From Planctomycetia bacterium (GTDB taxonomy: Bacteria; Planctomycetota; Planctomycetia; Pirellulales; UBA1268): a stretch of 64,000 bases of DNA. The stretch spans positions 158,960-222,959 of the forward strand of contig JAPLNR010000063.1 of NCBI GenBank assembly GCA_026401035.1. The letters are read 5' to 3'. The notes below the pieces were generated by a model. That model was not told where the DNA came from. It saw nothing but the letters and a program-made list of their open reading frames with translations, and searched no databases. The position numbers were made by a program, and so were the translations under genes. Below, one piece after another: positions 27,488 through 37,300 of this stretch (positions within the stretch are counted from its first letter, which is position 1; the number at the start of each line of letters is the position of its first letter).

Positions 27488-29673
27488 CGTGCGGCCCGCC
27501 CGTCGGCAGGCGATCCGTCGTCCAGCGGCCTGACCAGCACGCGGCCACTCCGGACCTCGACCACGCGGATCGCCACGCCGGGCTCGATCAATTCGCCACG
27601 GGTCGCCACGTCGTGCACGCGGCCGCCGACCCGTGCCTTGCCAGCGGGGGCGAGGCGGGAGGTGGTCGTGCCTTCGAGGCCCAGGAGTTCCTCGAGATGT
27701 TCGGCGTCGAGTTCGTCGTCCGCCGCGGGCGGCTCGAGGAGCACGTTGCGCAGCACCGGCGCCCGCGGCAGCCAGCGGCGCACGAGCACCCCGATGACCG
27801 CCACGCCGATCGCCGCCGCCAGGATGCCCAGCAGCGACCACTGCAGTTGGCGGATCTGGTAGTCGTTGGCCGGCAGCACGAACGACTGGCTCGCGAGCAC
27901 GAGCGATGCGATCACGAGCAGACCGCCGCCGAGGCCGAGCACGCCGAAGCCCGGCAGCACGAAGATCTCGGCCACGAGGCAGAAGAGACCGGCAAGAAAG
28001 AGCATCACCTCCAGCCAGCCGCTGGTGCCATGCAGATACTGGCTCCAGAAGTAGACGATGAACGCCACCATCGAAACGAAGCCGCCGAGACCGAAGCCCG
28101 GCGTGTGCAGTTCGATGTAGAGACCCGCGCCACCGATCAGCAGCAGCAGCCAGGCGACGCCGGGGCTCGCCAACGCATCGAGCAGCCTGTCGGCCCAGCC
28201 CGGCTCGAGCACAGCCATCTCGCCGGTGAGTCCGTAAACCTTCGCCAGGCCATCGGGGCCGTCGACCACGTGCATGGCCAGCCCGAGCGACTCGGCCAAC
28301 CGGCCGGTGAGCTGAATGGGGCCGATGCCGACGTCGGCACCCATCTGCCAGGTGTCGCGATCCTCGCGGGGCAGCAGCTCTTCATCGCCGAAATACTCCA
28401 CGCGGCCGGTCGCCGCCTGCACCGCCCGGCGCACCGTCATGCCGGGCTTCACGAGCGCCACCGGCAGCGACCACGAACGGCCCCGCTTCTTCGCGACGCC
28501 CTCCCGCCAGGCCACGGCGAGCGCGTCGGCCTGCCGCTCGTCGACCGTCGCCGCCCCCTCGCCGCCGAGCAACGCCGTCGGTGTCATCACGAGCTCGTCG
28601 CAGGCCAGGGCCACCAGTGCCGCATCGGCGCGGGCCTCCCGCGGCACCCAGGCCACCGTCCGCACCCGGGCCGGATCGAGCGCGGCCAGCCACGTGGCGA
28701 GCACGATGCTCTGTGCGGGCGCCCCGCCCGGGCTGTCGATCCGCAGGCAGATGAAGTTGGCCCCGCCGGCAAGCGCCTCGTCGATGCGGCTCCGCGTGCG
28801 GGCCACCGCATCGGCCGTGATCGGCCCCGCGAGCACGACCTGCACCCCCTGCCAACCGCCCTCGAGCGACGGATCGACCGCGAGCGACTGCTCGTCCACG
28901 CCGAGGCTGCGTGCCACCTCGGCCGGCGTGCGGGCCAGAAGCCGGACGATGCCCAGTTCGCGGCCGCGCCGGCCGGTGAGCGCCAGCGGCAGGGGGCCGA
29001 GTTCCTCGACGTCGAGCACCGCCAGCCGATCCCTGAGCGCGGCGAGATCCTTCTGTTCCACGAACTGCTCGCCATCGTCGGTCGATGCGCGAACCACCTT
29101 CGCGGCGGGATCGAGCAGCGCCAGCGCCACGGCGGGGGGCACGGTCTTCCGCCGGGCAGCCACCTGCATGTAGGCGGCCCGCATCGCGTCATCGACGGTC
29201 GGCTCGTCGGTGTTGGCCGGCCCGAGCACCGCGTCGGGCGGCATCACGATCTCCTCGCAGGCGAGCGCGACGAGCACTGCATGCCCTCTCGCGCCCTCCG
29301 GCAGGAAGGCGACCGTCTTGATGCCGGCGAGCCGGCCGTCGGAGAGAAAGCGGGCAAGTTCCAGCGACCGGCCAAAATCGCTTGCGACCGGTCCCTCTTC
29401 GTCGCTCGAGTCGAACTGCAGCACGAGCACGCCCCGCTCACCACCACGGCTCTTGAGCCGCTCGAGCTGCCGCAGGATCGCGGCCTTCACCTGCGTGTCG
29501 CGGTTGCCGGTGATCGGCAGCCGCACGGCGATCGAAACGGCCGGAGCGGCAGGGCGATTTTCCGCCTCGTCGGCAGCGGTGCCGGTGGCTGGTTCGACGA
29601 AGCCGGCCGCCGCCGTTACGGCCAGCAGCCAAACCAAACAGCTTGCAGGCCGGTCGAATCGCATACCTCGCAT
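27484..29673 (-). CDS. NfeD long form: ClpP-class serine protease plus NfeD membrane domain
   Basis: ANFICLRIDSPGGAPAQSIVLATWLA, GLYIELHTPGFGLGGFVSMVAF, C-terminal OB-fold; start moved to about 29664/29673 because the longer ORF overlaps divergent pyrE. Confidence 0.82.
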   Translation of the reverse strand: MRGMRFDRPASCLVWLLAVTAAAGFVEPATGTAADEAENRPAAPAVSIAVRLPITGNRDTQVKAAILRQLERLKSRGGERGVLVLQFDSSDEEGPVASDFGRSLELARFLSDGRLAGIKTVAFLPEGARGHAVLVALACEEIVMPPDAVLGPANTDEPTVDDAMRAAYMQVAARRKTVPPAVALALLDPAAKVVRASTDDGEQFVEQKDLAALRDRLAVLDVEELGPLPLALTGRRGRELGIVRLLARTPAEVARSLGVDEQSLAVDPSLEGGWQGVQVVLAGPITADAVARTRSRIDEALAGGANFICLRIDSPGGAPAQSIVLATWLAALDPARVRTVAWVPREARADAALVALACDELVMTPTALLGGEGAATVDERQADALAVAWREGVAKKRGRSWSLPVALVKPGMTVRRAVQAATGRVEYFGDEELLPREDRDTWQMGADVGIGPIQLTGRLAESLGLAMHVVDGPDGLAKVYGLTGEMAVLEPGWADRLLDALASPGVAWLLLLIGGAGLYIELHTPGFGLGGFVSMVAFIVYFWSQYLHGTSGWLEVMLFLAGLFCLVAEIFVLPGFGVLGLGGGLLVIASLVLASQSFVLPANDYQIRQLQWSLLGILAAAIGVAVIGVLVRRWLPRAPVLRNVLLEPPAADDELDAEHLEELLGLEGTTTSRLAPAGKARVGGRVHDVATRGELIEPGVAIRVVEVRSGRVLVRPLDDGSPADGRAAR

Positions 29674-29734
29674 TCTAAAAGGGTGGTCCTGCGAGTCAAA
29701 AACAGAATCGCATCCTGCTATACTCCGCTCCACT

Positions 29735-30319
29735 ATGAGCACTTCCCCAGTCACTCCGTCGCCCGTGAGCAGCGAACTCGTCAGCCTCATCGGCACCAAG
29801 GCCCTCAACCGCGGCACGTTCCGGCTGGCCTCGGGCCGCGAGGCCAGTTTCTATCTCGATGCCAAGCAGGTGGTGCTCGACGCCCGCGGCTCGATGCTCG
29901 TCGGCCGCGCGATCCTCGAGAAACTCAAGGCCCTCGGCCCCCTGCCCGACGCGGTGGGCGGCATGTCGATCGGCGCCGACCCGATCACCAGTGCCGTCGT
30001 CACGATGGCCGGCGTCGAGGGGCTCCCGCTCAAAGGCTTCATGGTCCGCAAGGAGTCGAAGGACCACGGCACGAAGAAATACATCGAGGGCCCCGTCGCG
30101 CCGGGGCAGCGGGTGGTGATCGTGGAAGACGTGACGACGACGGGCGGATCGTCGCTGCTGGCGATCGACCGCGCGCAGGAGTTCGGCCTCGTCGTCGAAC
30201 GGGTGGTGACGGTGATCGACCGACTGGCCGGGGCCCAGGCGGCCTTCGCTGCCCGGGGCATTCCGCTCGAATCGCTGGTGACGATCCGCGACCTCGGCAT
30301 CGACCCCGACGAAGCGTAG
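29735..30319 (+). CDS. pyrE: Orotate phosphoribosyltransferase
   Basis: FRLASGREASFYLDAKQVVLD, GGMSIGADPITSAV, VVIVEDVTTTGGSSL (PRPP motif). Confidence 0.93.
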   Translation: MSTSPVTPSPVSSELVSLIGTKALNRGTFRLASGREASFYLDAKQVVLDARGSMLVGRAILEKLKALGPLPDAVGGMSIGADPITSAVVTMAGVEGLPLKGFMVRKESKDHGTKKYIEGPVAPGQRVVIVEDVTTTGGSSLLAIDRAQEFGLVVERVVTVIDRLAGAQAAFAARGIPLESLVTIRDLGIDPDEA

Positions 30320-30340
30320 CCGTTCGCCAACCGTCCATGT

Positions 30341-30367
30341 GGAGACCGCTGGTTTCACAAGCGGCCG
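30341..30367 (+). repeat. Family B repeat, GGAGACCGCT-N7-CAAGCGG
   Basis: ggagaccgctggtttcacaagcggccg, 21 nt after the pyrE stop. Confidence 0.45.
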
Positions 30368-30444
30368 GCAAAACCTTGCCCTCCCGCGCACCACGGGCGT
30401 AGGCTTTACATTCGTGGCGGCCAACCCCTGGCGGGAATTTCAGC

Positions 30445-32277
30445 ATGCCAAACTATCTTCGTGCCTGCCTGCTGACGACGTTCGTGTTCGCCGCAGGGCT
30501 CCCCCGCTCGGCAGCGGCGGCCCCCACAGCCGAGCCCTCCCCCGAATCGATCGCGGCCCTGATCGCCACGCTCGGCGACGCCGACTACCACCGCCGTGAG
30601 GCGGCTGCCTCGGCGCTCAAGGCACTCGGCCCTGCGGCTGTCGACGCGCTGCTCGTCGCGGCGGAGATGAGCAGCGATCTCGAGGTATCGCTGCGGGCCC
30701 GGTGGCTCGTCGAAGTCATCCCGCTGGAGATGCCGCACGATCCGCCCGAGGTCGTGAAACTGCTCGACCGTTTCAAGCGGCGCGATGCGGGAGAACGCAT
30801 CCAGGCGTTGCGAAGGCTGCTGCGGGTCGACGACGACGCCGGCATCGAGCCGCTGGCCCGGATCGTCCGGCTCGACCGCTCCGCGAGCGGTTCGCGGCTG
30901 GCAGCCGCGATGCTCGTCCGCGAATGGCAGCCCGACGATCCGTTTTGGAAGGATCTGCGCGGCAGGATCACGAAGGGGATCGGGGCGAGCGACCGGCCGG
31001 CCGCGCGGTTTCTGCGGGCGCTCATTACTTTTTCGGAAGCCGCCGGGCCGCAGGCCAATGACACGCGGGCGGCGGGACTCACCGCCGCGGCGGCCGCGCT
31101 CGAGGCGCTCGGCAGCCTACCGGCGGAGCCACCGCCGGACAGCGACGACGGCGCCGGATTCGTCGGGGAAACAGAGTGGATCTTCGCCCGCTGCCACATG
31201 CAGTTGCTGCATGCCGCCGGCCGCCACGACGAGGCGGTGGCCGCCGCCCGAAAGATGCTCGCCGAGTGCTTCGCCGACGGCAGCCAGGATCCCGAAACAC
31301 TCGTGGCGGAAACCGTCGAAATGCTCGTCTGGGCCACGGAGCACGGCCTCGCCGACGCCGTCGACGCCCTCGCCGACCGGCCGGAACTGATCCGCGATCA
31401 CGCGATCATCGGCTTCGCGGTGGCGGCCGCGGAGACGGCCCGCGGGAATGCTCCGCGGGCCGAGTCGCTTGCGGCCGATGCGTTTGAGAAGACCGATGAC
31501 GACTTTCCGGCGCGGCTGCAGGCGGCGATCCTGCTCGCCAAATGGGGCTGCACCGATTGGGCGCTCCGCGCCTACGCCGCGATCGTCGAGGATCCGCAGG
31601 CGCCCCCGGCGGAGCGAGCGCTGGCGGCGATCATGTATTCCGAGTTTCTTCACGACCTCGAGCGGGAGGACGAGGCGGCCGGCTGCCTCGAGCGGCTCGT
31701 CGCCGCGGCGGAGGCGGGTGATGGCGGCAACCACGGGCAGCTCATGCAGCAACTCGGCCGCGATCCGCGGTCGATCCGTTCGCGGATGCATTATTTCCGG
31801 GCCTGCGCGGCGACGCAGCGGGCCGATGCGGCGGCCCGCCGGCAGTCCGCCGAGCAGGCCGTGGCGGCCTACCCCAAGGATGTCGATGCGTTGATCGCAC
31901 TCTTCACACTCCCCGACAACACGCCCGAGCAGAAGGCCGACGCCAGCAAACGGATCAAGGCGGCGCTCGCCCAGATCGAGGGGGAGATCCAGGCCGTGCC
32001 CGACGACGCCAACGGCTACAACGAGTATGCCTGGCTCGTCGCCAACACCGAGGGCGATGTCGCCCGGGCGACGAAGTATGCGAAACTGTCTCTCATCAGG
32101 TCGTTCGACAATTCCAGTTACCTCGACACGCTCGCCCATTGCCGCGCCGCGGCCGGCGACTATGCGTCTGCGATCCGCACGCAGTCGCTCGCGAAACGGC
32201 AGGAGCCCCACAACCGTACGATCCAGCGAAACCTCGAGCGGTTCGAGACGCTGGCAAACAAGACGCCGGCACAGTAG
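30445..32277 (+). CDS. Secreted HEAT/TPR-like repeat protein
   Basis: signal peptide; LIATLGDADYHRREAAASALKALGPAAVDAL HEAT-like start; helical repeats to the C-terminus. Confidence 0.65.
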   Translation: MPNYLRACLLTTFVFAAGLPRSAAAAPTAEPSPESIAALIATLGDADYHRREAAASALKALGPAAVDALLVAAEMSSDLEVSLRARWLVEVIPLEMPHDPPEVVKLLDRFKRRDAGERIQALRRLLRVDDDAGIEPLARIVRLDRSASGSRLAAAMLVREWQPDDPFWKDLRGRITKGIGASDRPAARFLRALITFSEAAGPQANDTRAAGLTAAAAALEALGSLPAEPPPDSDDGAGFVGETEWIFARCHMQLLHAAGRHDEAVAAARKMLAECFADGSQDPETLVAETVEMLVWATEHGLADAVDALADRPELIRDHAIIGFAVAAAETARGNAPRAESLAADAFEKTDDDFPARLQAAILLAKWGCTDWALRAYAAIVEDPQAPPAERALAAIMYSEFLHDLEREDEAAGCLERLVAAAEAGDGGNHGQLMQQLGRDPRSIRSRMHYFRACAATQRADAAARRQSAEQAVAAYPKDVDALIALFTLPDNTPEQKADASKRIKAALAQIEGEIQAVPDDANGYNEYAWLVANTEGDVARATKYAKLSLIRSFDNSSYLDTLAHCRAAAGDYASAIRTQSLAKRQEPHNRTIQRNLERFETLANKTPAQ

Positions 32278-32289
32278 GGCGGCCTCGCC

Positions 32290-33120
32290 ATGCACCTCGT
32301 GCCCCTCTCCGATACCCAACTGGCCGTCCACACCCGCGGCAGCGGCCTGCCGCTGCTTCTGCTGCACGGCTTTCCGCTCGACCACGCGATGTGGGCCGGT
32401 CAGGATCCGCTCGCCGACCACCTGCGACTGATCGTGCCCGACCAGCGAGGCTTCGGCCGGAGTGGCGGCGCCGTGCCGGAGAGCATCCCGCAGCTGGCCG
32501 ACGATGCCGTCGCGGTGCTCGATGCCCTGCACGTGTCGGAACCGGCGATCGTCTGCGGCCTCTCGATGGGCGGCTATGTCGCACAGCACATCGCCGCCCG
32601 CCATCCGCACCGGGTGCGGGCGCTCATCCTCGTCGACACGAAGCTCGAGGCCGACACCCCCGAGGCCCGCGCCGGCCGACGCGACCTGGCCGCCAAAGTG
32701 GAGCGGCTCGGCTCGGAGATCGTCGCCGAGGCGATGATCCCGAATCTGCTCGCCTCGTCCGCGGCCGCTCGTGAAGCGCCGCAGCGCGGGGAGATCGAGG
32801 CCGGCCTTCGCCGCACGATCCTCGCCACGCCCGTGCCCACGATCGTCGCAGCGCTCGCCGCGCTCGGTGGCCGCCCCGACATGGTCGAGGCGATGCGACA
32901 GGTGCCCGTGCCGACATTGCTCGTCGTCGGCGCCGAAGATGCGATCACGCCGCCGGAGTGCCTCGAACGGGCGGAAGCCGTGTTTGCCGCGGCCCGGCTG
33001 CTGATCGTGCCGCAGTGCGGCCACATGACGCCGCTGGAGTCGCCCGCCGTGTTCAACGCGGCTGTGCTGGCATTTCTCTGGGAGCAGGTCGGCCATTCGG
33101 CCGCCCCGGCTGCGGGCTGA
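32290..33120 (+). CDS. Alpha/beta hydrolase
   Basis: LLLLHGFPLDHAMW, PDQRGFGRS, CGLSMGGYVAQ nucleophile elbow, QCGHMTPLESP. Confidence 0.9.
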   Translation: MHLVPLSDTQLAVHTRGSGLPLLLLHGFPLDHAMWAGQDPLADHLRLIVPDQRGFGRSGGAVPESIPQLADDAVAVLDALHVSEPAIVCGLSMGGYVAQHIAARHPHRVRALILVDTKLEADTPEARAGRRDLAAKVERLGSEIVAEAMIPNLLASSAAAREAPQRGEIEAGLRRTILATPVPTIVAALAALGGRPDMVEAMRQVPVPTLLVVGAEDAITPPECLERAEAVFAAARLLIVPQCGHMTPLESPAVFNAAVLAFLWEQVGHSAAPAAG

Positions 33121-33502
33121 GCGGCGGGCGACGTTTCCACTCCTCGGCCCGCCCGCGCTGCTCCCGTTGCTGCTGTTCGAGCTGTTCGATCCGCTCGAGC
33201 AGGTTGCCCCCCGGCCGACGCTCGGGCGGCGGCAGCGTTGCCCGCCCCAGAATGAAGCCCAGGAAAAGCCCGCCGATCACGGCGGCGGCCGGCAGCGCCC
33301 AGTGCATGATCGATCGCCAGAATGTCACCGGCCGCTGGCTCCCCGGCGCATGGACGGCGGCGGCCGACGCAGCCACCATCTCGAGCGTCGTCGACGTCAT
33401 GCTCGGTGTCGATGACGACCGCGGGAGGGCATCGAGCAGGTTCCAGGCCGCGCCGAGCGCAGCGGCTGGGGTTTCCGGGTGAGCGTCGGCGCCGGGGGTC
33501 AT
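33053..33502 (-). CDS. Putative membrane-anchored partner of the ECF sigma factor
   Basis: start ATG overlaps the sigma stop (ATGA), single TM segment; 3' end overlaps the convergent hydrolase by 68 nt. Confidence 0.55.
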   Translation of the reverse strand: MTPGADAHPETPAAALGAAWNLLDALPRSSSTPSMTSTTLEMVAASAAAVHAPGSQRPVTFWRSIMHWALPAAAVIGGLFLGFILGRATLPPPERRPGGNLLERIEQLEQQQREQRGRAEEWKRRPPLSPQPGRPNGRPAPREMPAQPR

Positions 33503-34116
33503 CGGTGCCCCTCCCGTTCGTAGGGCCCGAGCATTTCCCGCAATTGCTCCCGGGCCCGAAAGAGGAGCGACTTCACGGCGGGCACGGTGAGCCCCATCGC
33601 CGCGGCAATCTCGTCGTAGGAGCATTGCTCGAACTTCGCGAGCAGCACGGCCATCCGCTGGTTGTCGCTCAGCCCGCGAATCGCCTCCTGCACGACATCC
33701 TGCAGTTCGCCGCGATCAGCCTGCCGCGCCGGGCGTTGCCCGCTGGCGGCGACGGCGATCTGCTCGAGACCGATCGCGCTGCTCGAGGCCGACACGTTCA
33801 TGGGCATTCCGTGCTCCCGCCGACGGTAGGCCCGCTGGCGGAGATCGCTCGCCACGTTGTTGGCGATCGTGTGAATCCAGGTCGAGAACTTGGCCGTCGG
33901 CTTGTAGCCGGCCCGGGCCCGATACACCCGCAGAAAGACCTCCTGTGCAAGATCCTCGGCAGTGGAGTGGTCGCCGGTGTGATGCCGGAAGAGGGTGACG
34001 AGCCGATCCTGCCAGAGGGCCACGAGCTGCTCGAAGGCTTCGGCGTCGCCATCGTGGACCCGAAGCATGATCGCGGCGGATGGGTCGACTGCCGCCAACT
34101 CGCTGGCCACTGTCAT
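33499..34116 (-). CDS. ECF-type RNA polymerase sigma factor
   Basis: DAEAFEQLVALWQDRLVTLFRHHTGDHSTAEDLAQEVFLRVYRA, FSTWIHTIANNVASDLRQR, AVLLAKFEQCSYDEIAAAMGLTVPAVKSLLFRAREQL; start placed at MTVASEL. Confidence 0.93.
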   Translation of the reverse strand: MTVASELAAVDPSAAIMLRVHDGDAEAFEQLVALWQDRLVTLFRHHTGDHSTAEDLAQEVFLRVYRARAGYKPTAKFSTWIHTIANNVASDLRQRAYRRREHGMPMNVSASSSAIGLEQIAVAASGQRPARQADRGELQDVVQEAIRGLSDNQRMAVLLAKFEQCSYDEIAAAMGLTVPAVKSLLFRAREQLREMLGPYEREGHR

Positions 34117-34220
34117 AGGACCCGGACTCCAGCTGGCGATCTGAAACCCGCCGCGGCCCGCGCAGCGGAGTGCGAGTTGAGCCTGCAGAGGCCAGGGCTG
34201 GCTCCGCAGGCGGGAAAAAG

Positions 34221-34293
34221 TGGAGCGGAGGAGGATCGAACTCCCAACCTCGGCATTGCGAACGCCGCGCTCTCCCAGTTGAGCTACCGCCCC
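34221..34293 (-). tRNA. tRNA-Ala (CGC anticodon)
   Basis: minus strand GGGGCGGTAGCTCAACTGGGAGAGCGCGGCGTTCGCAATGCCGAGGTTGGGAGTTCGATCCTCCTCCGCTCCA folds as a cloverleaf, anticodon loop TTCGCAA. Confidence 0.92.
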
Positions 34294-34383
34294 GAACGGG
34301 TGGCCGCGGCCCTGCCGCGATCGCCCTCGGGAAACCCGATCGTATGCCAACCCCACGAGGCTGTAAAGCGCTACAATGCCCGC

Positions 34384-37300
34384 ATGCAAGTCCCTCCGAT
34401 CGTCGTTCGTGGTGCACGGGAGCACAACCTCCGCGATGTGACGGTCGGCCTGCCGCGTGGGCGGCTCGTCTGCCTGTCGGGCGTGAGCGGCTCCGGCAAG
34501 TCGAGCCTCGCTTTCGACACGCTCTATGCCGAGGGGCAGCGGCGCTACGTCGAAAGCCTGTCGACGTTCGCCCGGCAGTTTCTCGGGCAGCTGCCCCGGC
34601 CCGACGTCGACAGCGTGACGGGACTCTCGCCGTCGATCTCGATCGCGCAGAAATCGGCCGGCACCAACCCGCGGTCGACCGTGGCGACGATGACGGAGAT
34701 TCACGACTTCCTGCGGGTGCTCTTCGCGCGGGTCGGCACGGCACACTGCCCGCAGTGCGACAGCGTGCTCGAGGCCCAGCCCCGCGACCAGATCGTCGAG
34801 CGGATCATCGCCGCGAAGACCGACGAGCGGGTGCTCGTCCTCGCGCCGCTGGTGCGGGATGCCAAGGGGGAGCATCGCGACCTGTTCACCGATCTTGTCC
34901 GCCAGGGATTCACCCGCGCCCGAGTCGACGGCCGCATCGTCCGCGTCGAGGATCCGCCGCCGCTGGAAAAACTCATCAAGCATTCGATCGACGTCGTCAT
35001 CGACCGGCTGGTGCCAAACGCCGCGAGCCGGAGCCGGCTCGCCGAGGCGGTGGAGCTCGCCCTGCGCACCGGCGGCGGCCAGGTGATCGTCGCGGCAGAC
35101 GCAGAAAAAGGGGACGCAGCTCTTTTCCCGACCACATCAGACGGCTCGGCCCAGGAAAAGAAAAGAGCTGCGTCCCCTTTTTCTGACCTTGTCCTGTCGA
35201 GCAAATATGCCTGCGTGCAATGCGGCGTGAGTTATTCGACGCCCGAGCCGCAGCTCTTCAGCTTCAACAGCCCGCAGGGCGCCTGCCCCACGTGCGACGG
35301 CCTCGGCGACATCTACGGCATCGATCCCACGAAGCTCGTCACCGATCCGGGGAAGTCTCTGCGAAAAGGCTGCCTCGGCGTGCTCGGCGGTTTCCGCGAC
35401 ATGCCGCGTTGGCTGCGGCGGCTCCTGACCGGCGTCGCCGCGCACGCGGAGGCGAAGAAGAAGTTCAAGCCGGACACGCTCCTCGACACGCCCTGGCAGG
35501 ATCTCACGCCGCAGCAGAAGAAGATCTGGCTCAACGGCACCGGCCTCGACGAGATCAAGATCTCGTGGAAGCGTGGGCGGGCGGAACGCGGGGCGAAGAC
35601 AAAATTCGAGGGCATCTGCCCGCTGCTCACCAACCGCTGGCGAAACGCCAAGAGCAGCATCATGCGGCGGATGCTCGAAAAGGTGATGAGCGTGACGCCC
35701 TGCCACGATTGCATGGGCGCCCGGCTTTCGGCGCAGGCCCGCGCCGTGCGGATCACGAGCCAGGCCGGCCGCGTGGGTGCAGACCACCTGGCTGGAGACC
35801 GCCTGATTCATAAGCGGATCCAACCGCGTTTGAAGGAAGCGGTCTCCAAGCCGGCGCCCGACAAAGCCGAATTGTCGCTCGACAAGCTCTGCGCGCTGCC
35901 GATCAGCGACGCCCGCGAGTTCCTCTCCGACCTCGTCTTCGACGAGACGCAAGCCATCATCGCCGTCGAGCTCATGAAGGAGATCCGCTCGCGGTTGTCT
36001 TTTCTCGACCAGGTCGGCCTCGGCTATCTCGCGCTCGACCGCAAGGCGCCGACGCTCTCCGGCGGCGAGAGCCAGCGGATTCGCCTCGCCGCCCAGATCG
36101 GCTCAGGGCTCTCAGGCGTGCTCTACGTCCTCGACGAGCCGTCGATCGGTCTGCACGCCCGCGACAACGTGAAACTGCTCGGCGCCCTCGAGGCCCTGCG
36201 CGACAAGGGCAATACTGTCGTCGTCGTCGAACACGATGAGGAGACGATCCGGGCGGCCGACTGGGTGGTCGACTTCGGTCCCGGGCCCGGCAAGCGAGGC
36301 GGTGAGGTCGTGGCCGCCGGCACGCCCGACGATGTGGCCGCGAGCGACCGCTCGATCACGGGCGCCTTCCTCTCCGGCCGCGACGCGATCGAGGTGCCGG
36401 AGAAGCGCCGCCAGCCGAGTGGAAAATCGCTCACGCTCAAGGGCGTGCGGCACAACAACCTGAAATCGGTCGACGTCGAGATCCCGCTCGGCATGCTCGT
36501 CTGCGTGACGGGCGTTTCCGGAAGTGGAAAAAGCTCGCTCGTGGGCGACGTGCTGGAGCCGGAGTTGCGGCGACTCCTCGGAAGCGAGGCGGCAGTGCCC
36601 GGCGAGTTCGACAGCATCGCGGGGGCCGATCAGCTCGACAAGGTGATCGTGATCGACCAGTCGCCGATCGGCCGGACGCCCCGGAGCAATCCGGCGACTT
36701 ATGTAAAGGTCTGGGACGACATCCGCAATCTGTTCACGATGCTGCCGGAGTCGAAGAAACGGGGCTGGAAGGCGGGACGGTTCAGTTTCAACGTGGCCGG
36801 CGGCCGCTGCGAAGCCTGCGAGGGCAACGGCTCCACGCGGCTCGACATGGATTTTCTGGCGGATGTGTGGGTGACGTGCGAGGTCTGCGGCGGTGCCCGG
36901 TTCGCGAAAGACACGCTTGAGGTCCGCTGGAAGGGGAAGAACGTCGCCGAACTTTTGAACATGGAGGTCGGTGACGCCCGAGAGGTCTTCGCCGATGCCC
37001 CCGACATCTCGCGGAAGCTCTAGACGCTCTGCGACGTCGGCCTCGACTATCTCCATCTCGGCCAGCCGTCGCCGACGCTCTCCGGCGGCGAAGCCCAGCG
37101 GGTGAAACTCTCCCGCGAACTGGCGAAGCGGTCGACCGGCAAGACGCTCTACATATTGGACGAGCCGACGACCGGCCTTCACATGGCCGACGTCCGGCAG
37201 CTGCTCACCGTGCTCGAGCGGCTGGTCGACGCGGGCAACACGGTGCTCGTCGTGGAGCACAATCTCGACGTCGTGAAGCGGGCCGACTGGGTGATCGACC

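Noticed and set aside
23823-27533. 1236-aa plus-strand ORF
   Set aside because: Antisense to floA and neighbouring real genes; low-complexity Arg/His/Gly-rich translation typical of high-GC shadow ORFs.
27478-30402. 974-aa plus-strand ORF
   Set aside because: Antisense to the NfeD protease and out of frame over pyrE; shadow ORF.
31117-33096. 659-aa minus-strand ORF
   Set aside because: Antisense to the HEAT/TPR-like protein and the alpha/beta hydrolase; composition of a shadow ORF.
33322-34383. N-terminal extension of the UvrA ORF back to 33322
   Set aside because: Covers the sigma factor and the tRNA-Ala gene on the other strand; conserved UvrA sequence starts at MQVPPIVVRGAREHNLRDV (34384).
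35102-35185. Intrinsic terminator or attenuator in uvrA
   Set aside because: It does end in a T tract, but lies mid-gene in an open frame with perfect symmetric arms; a mobile palindromic element explains it better, though transcriptional effects are not excluded.
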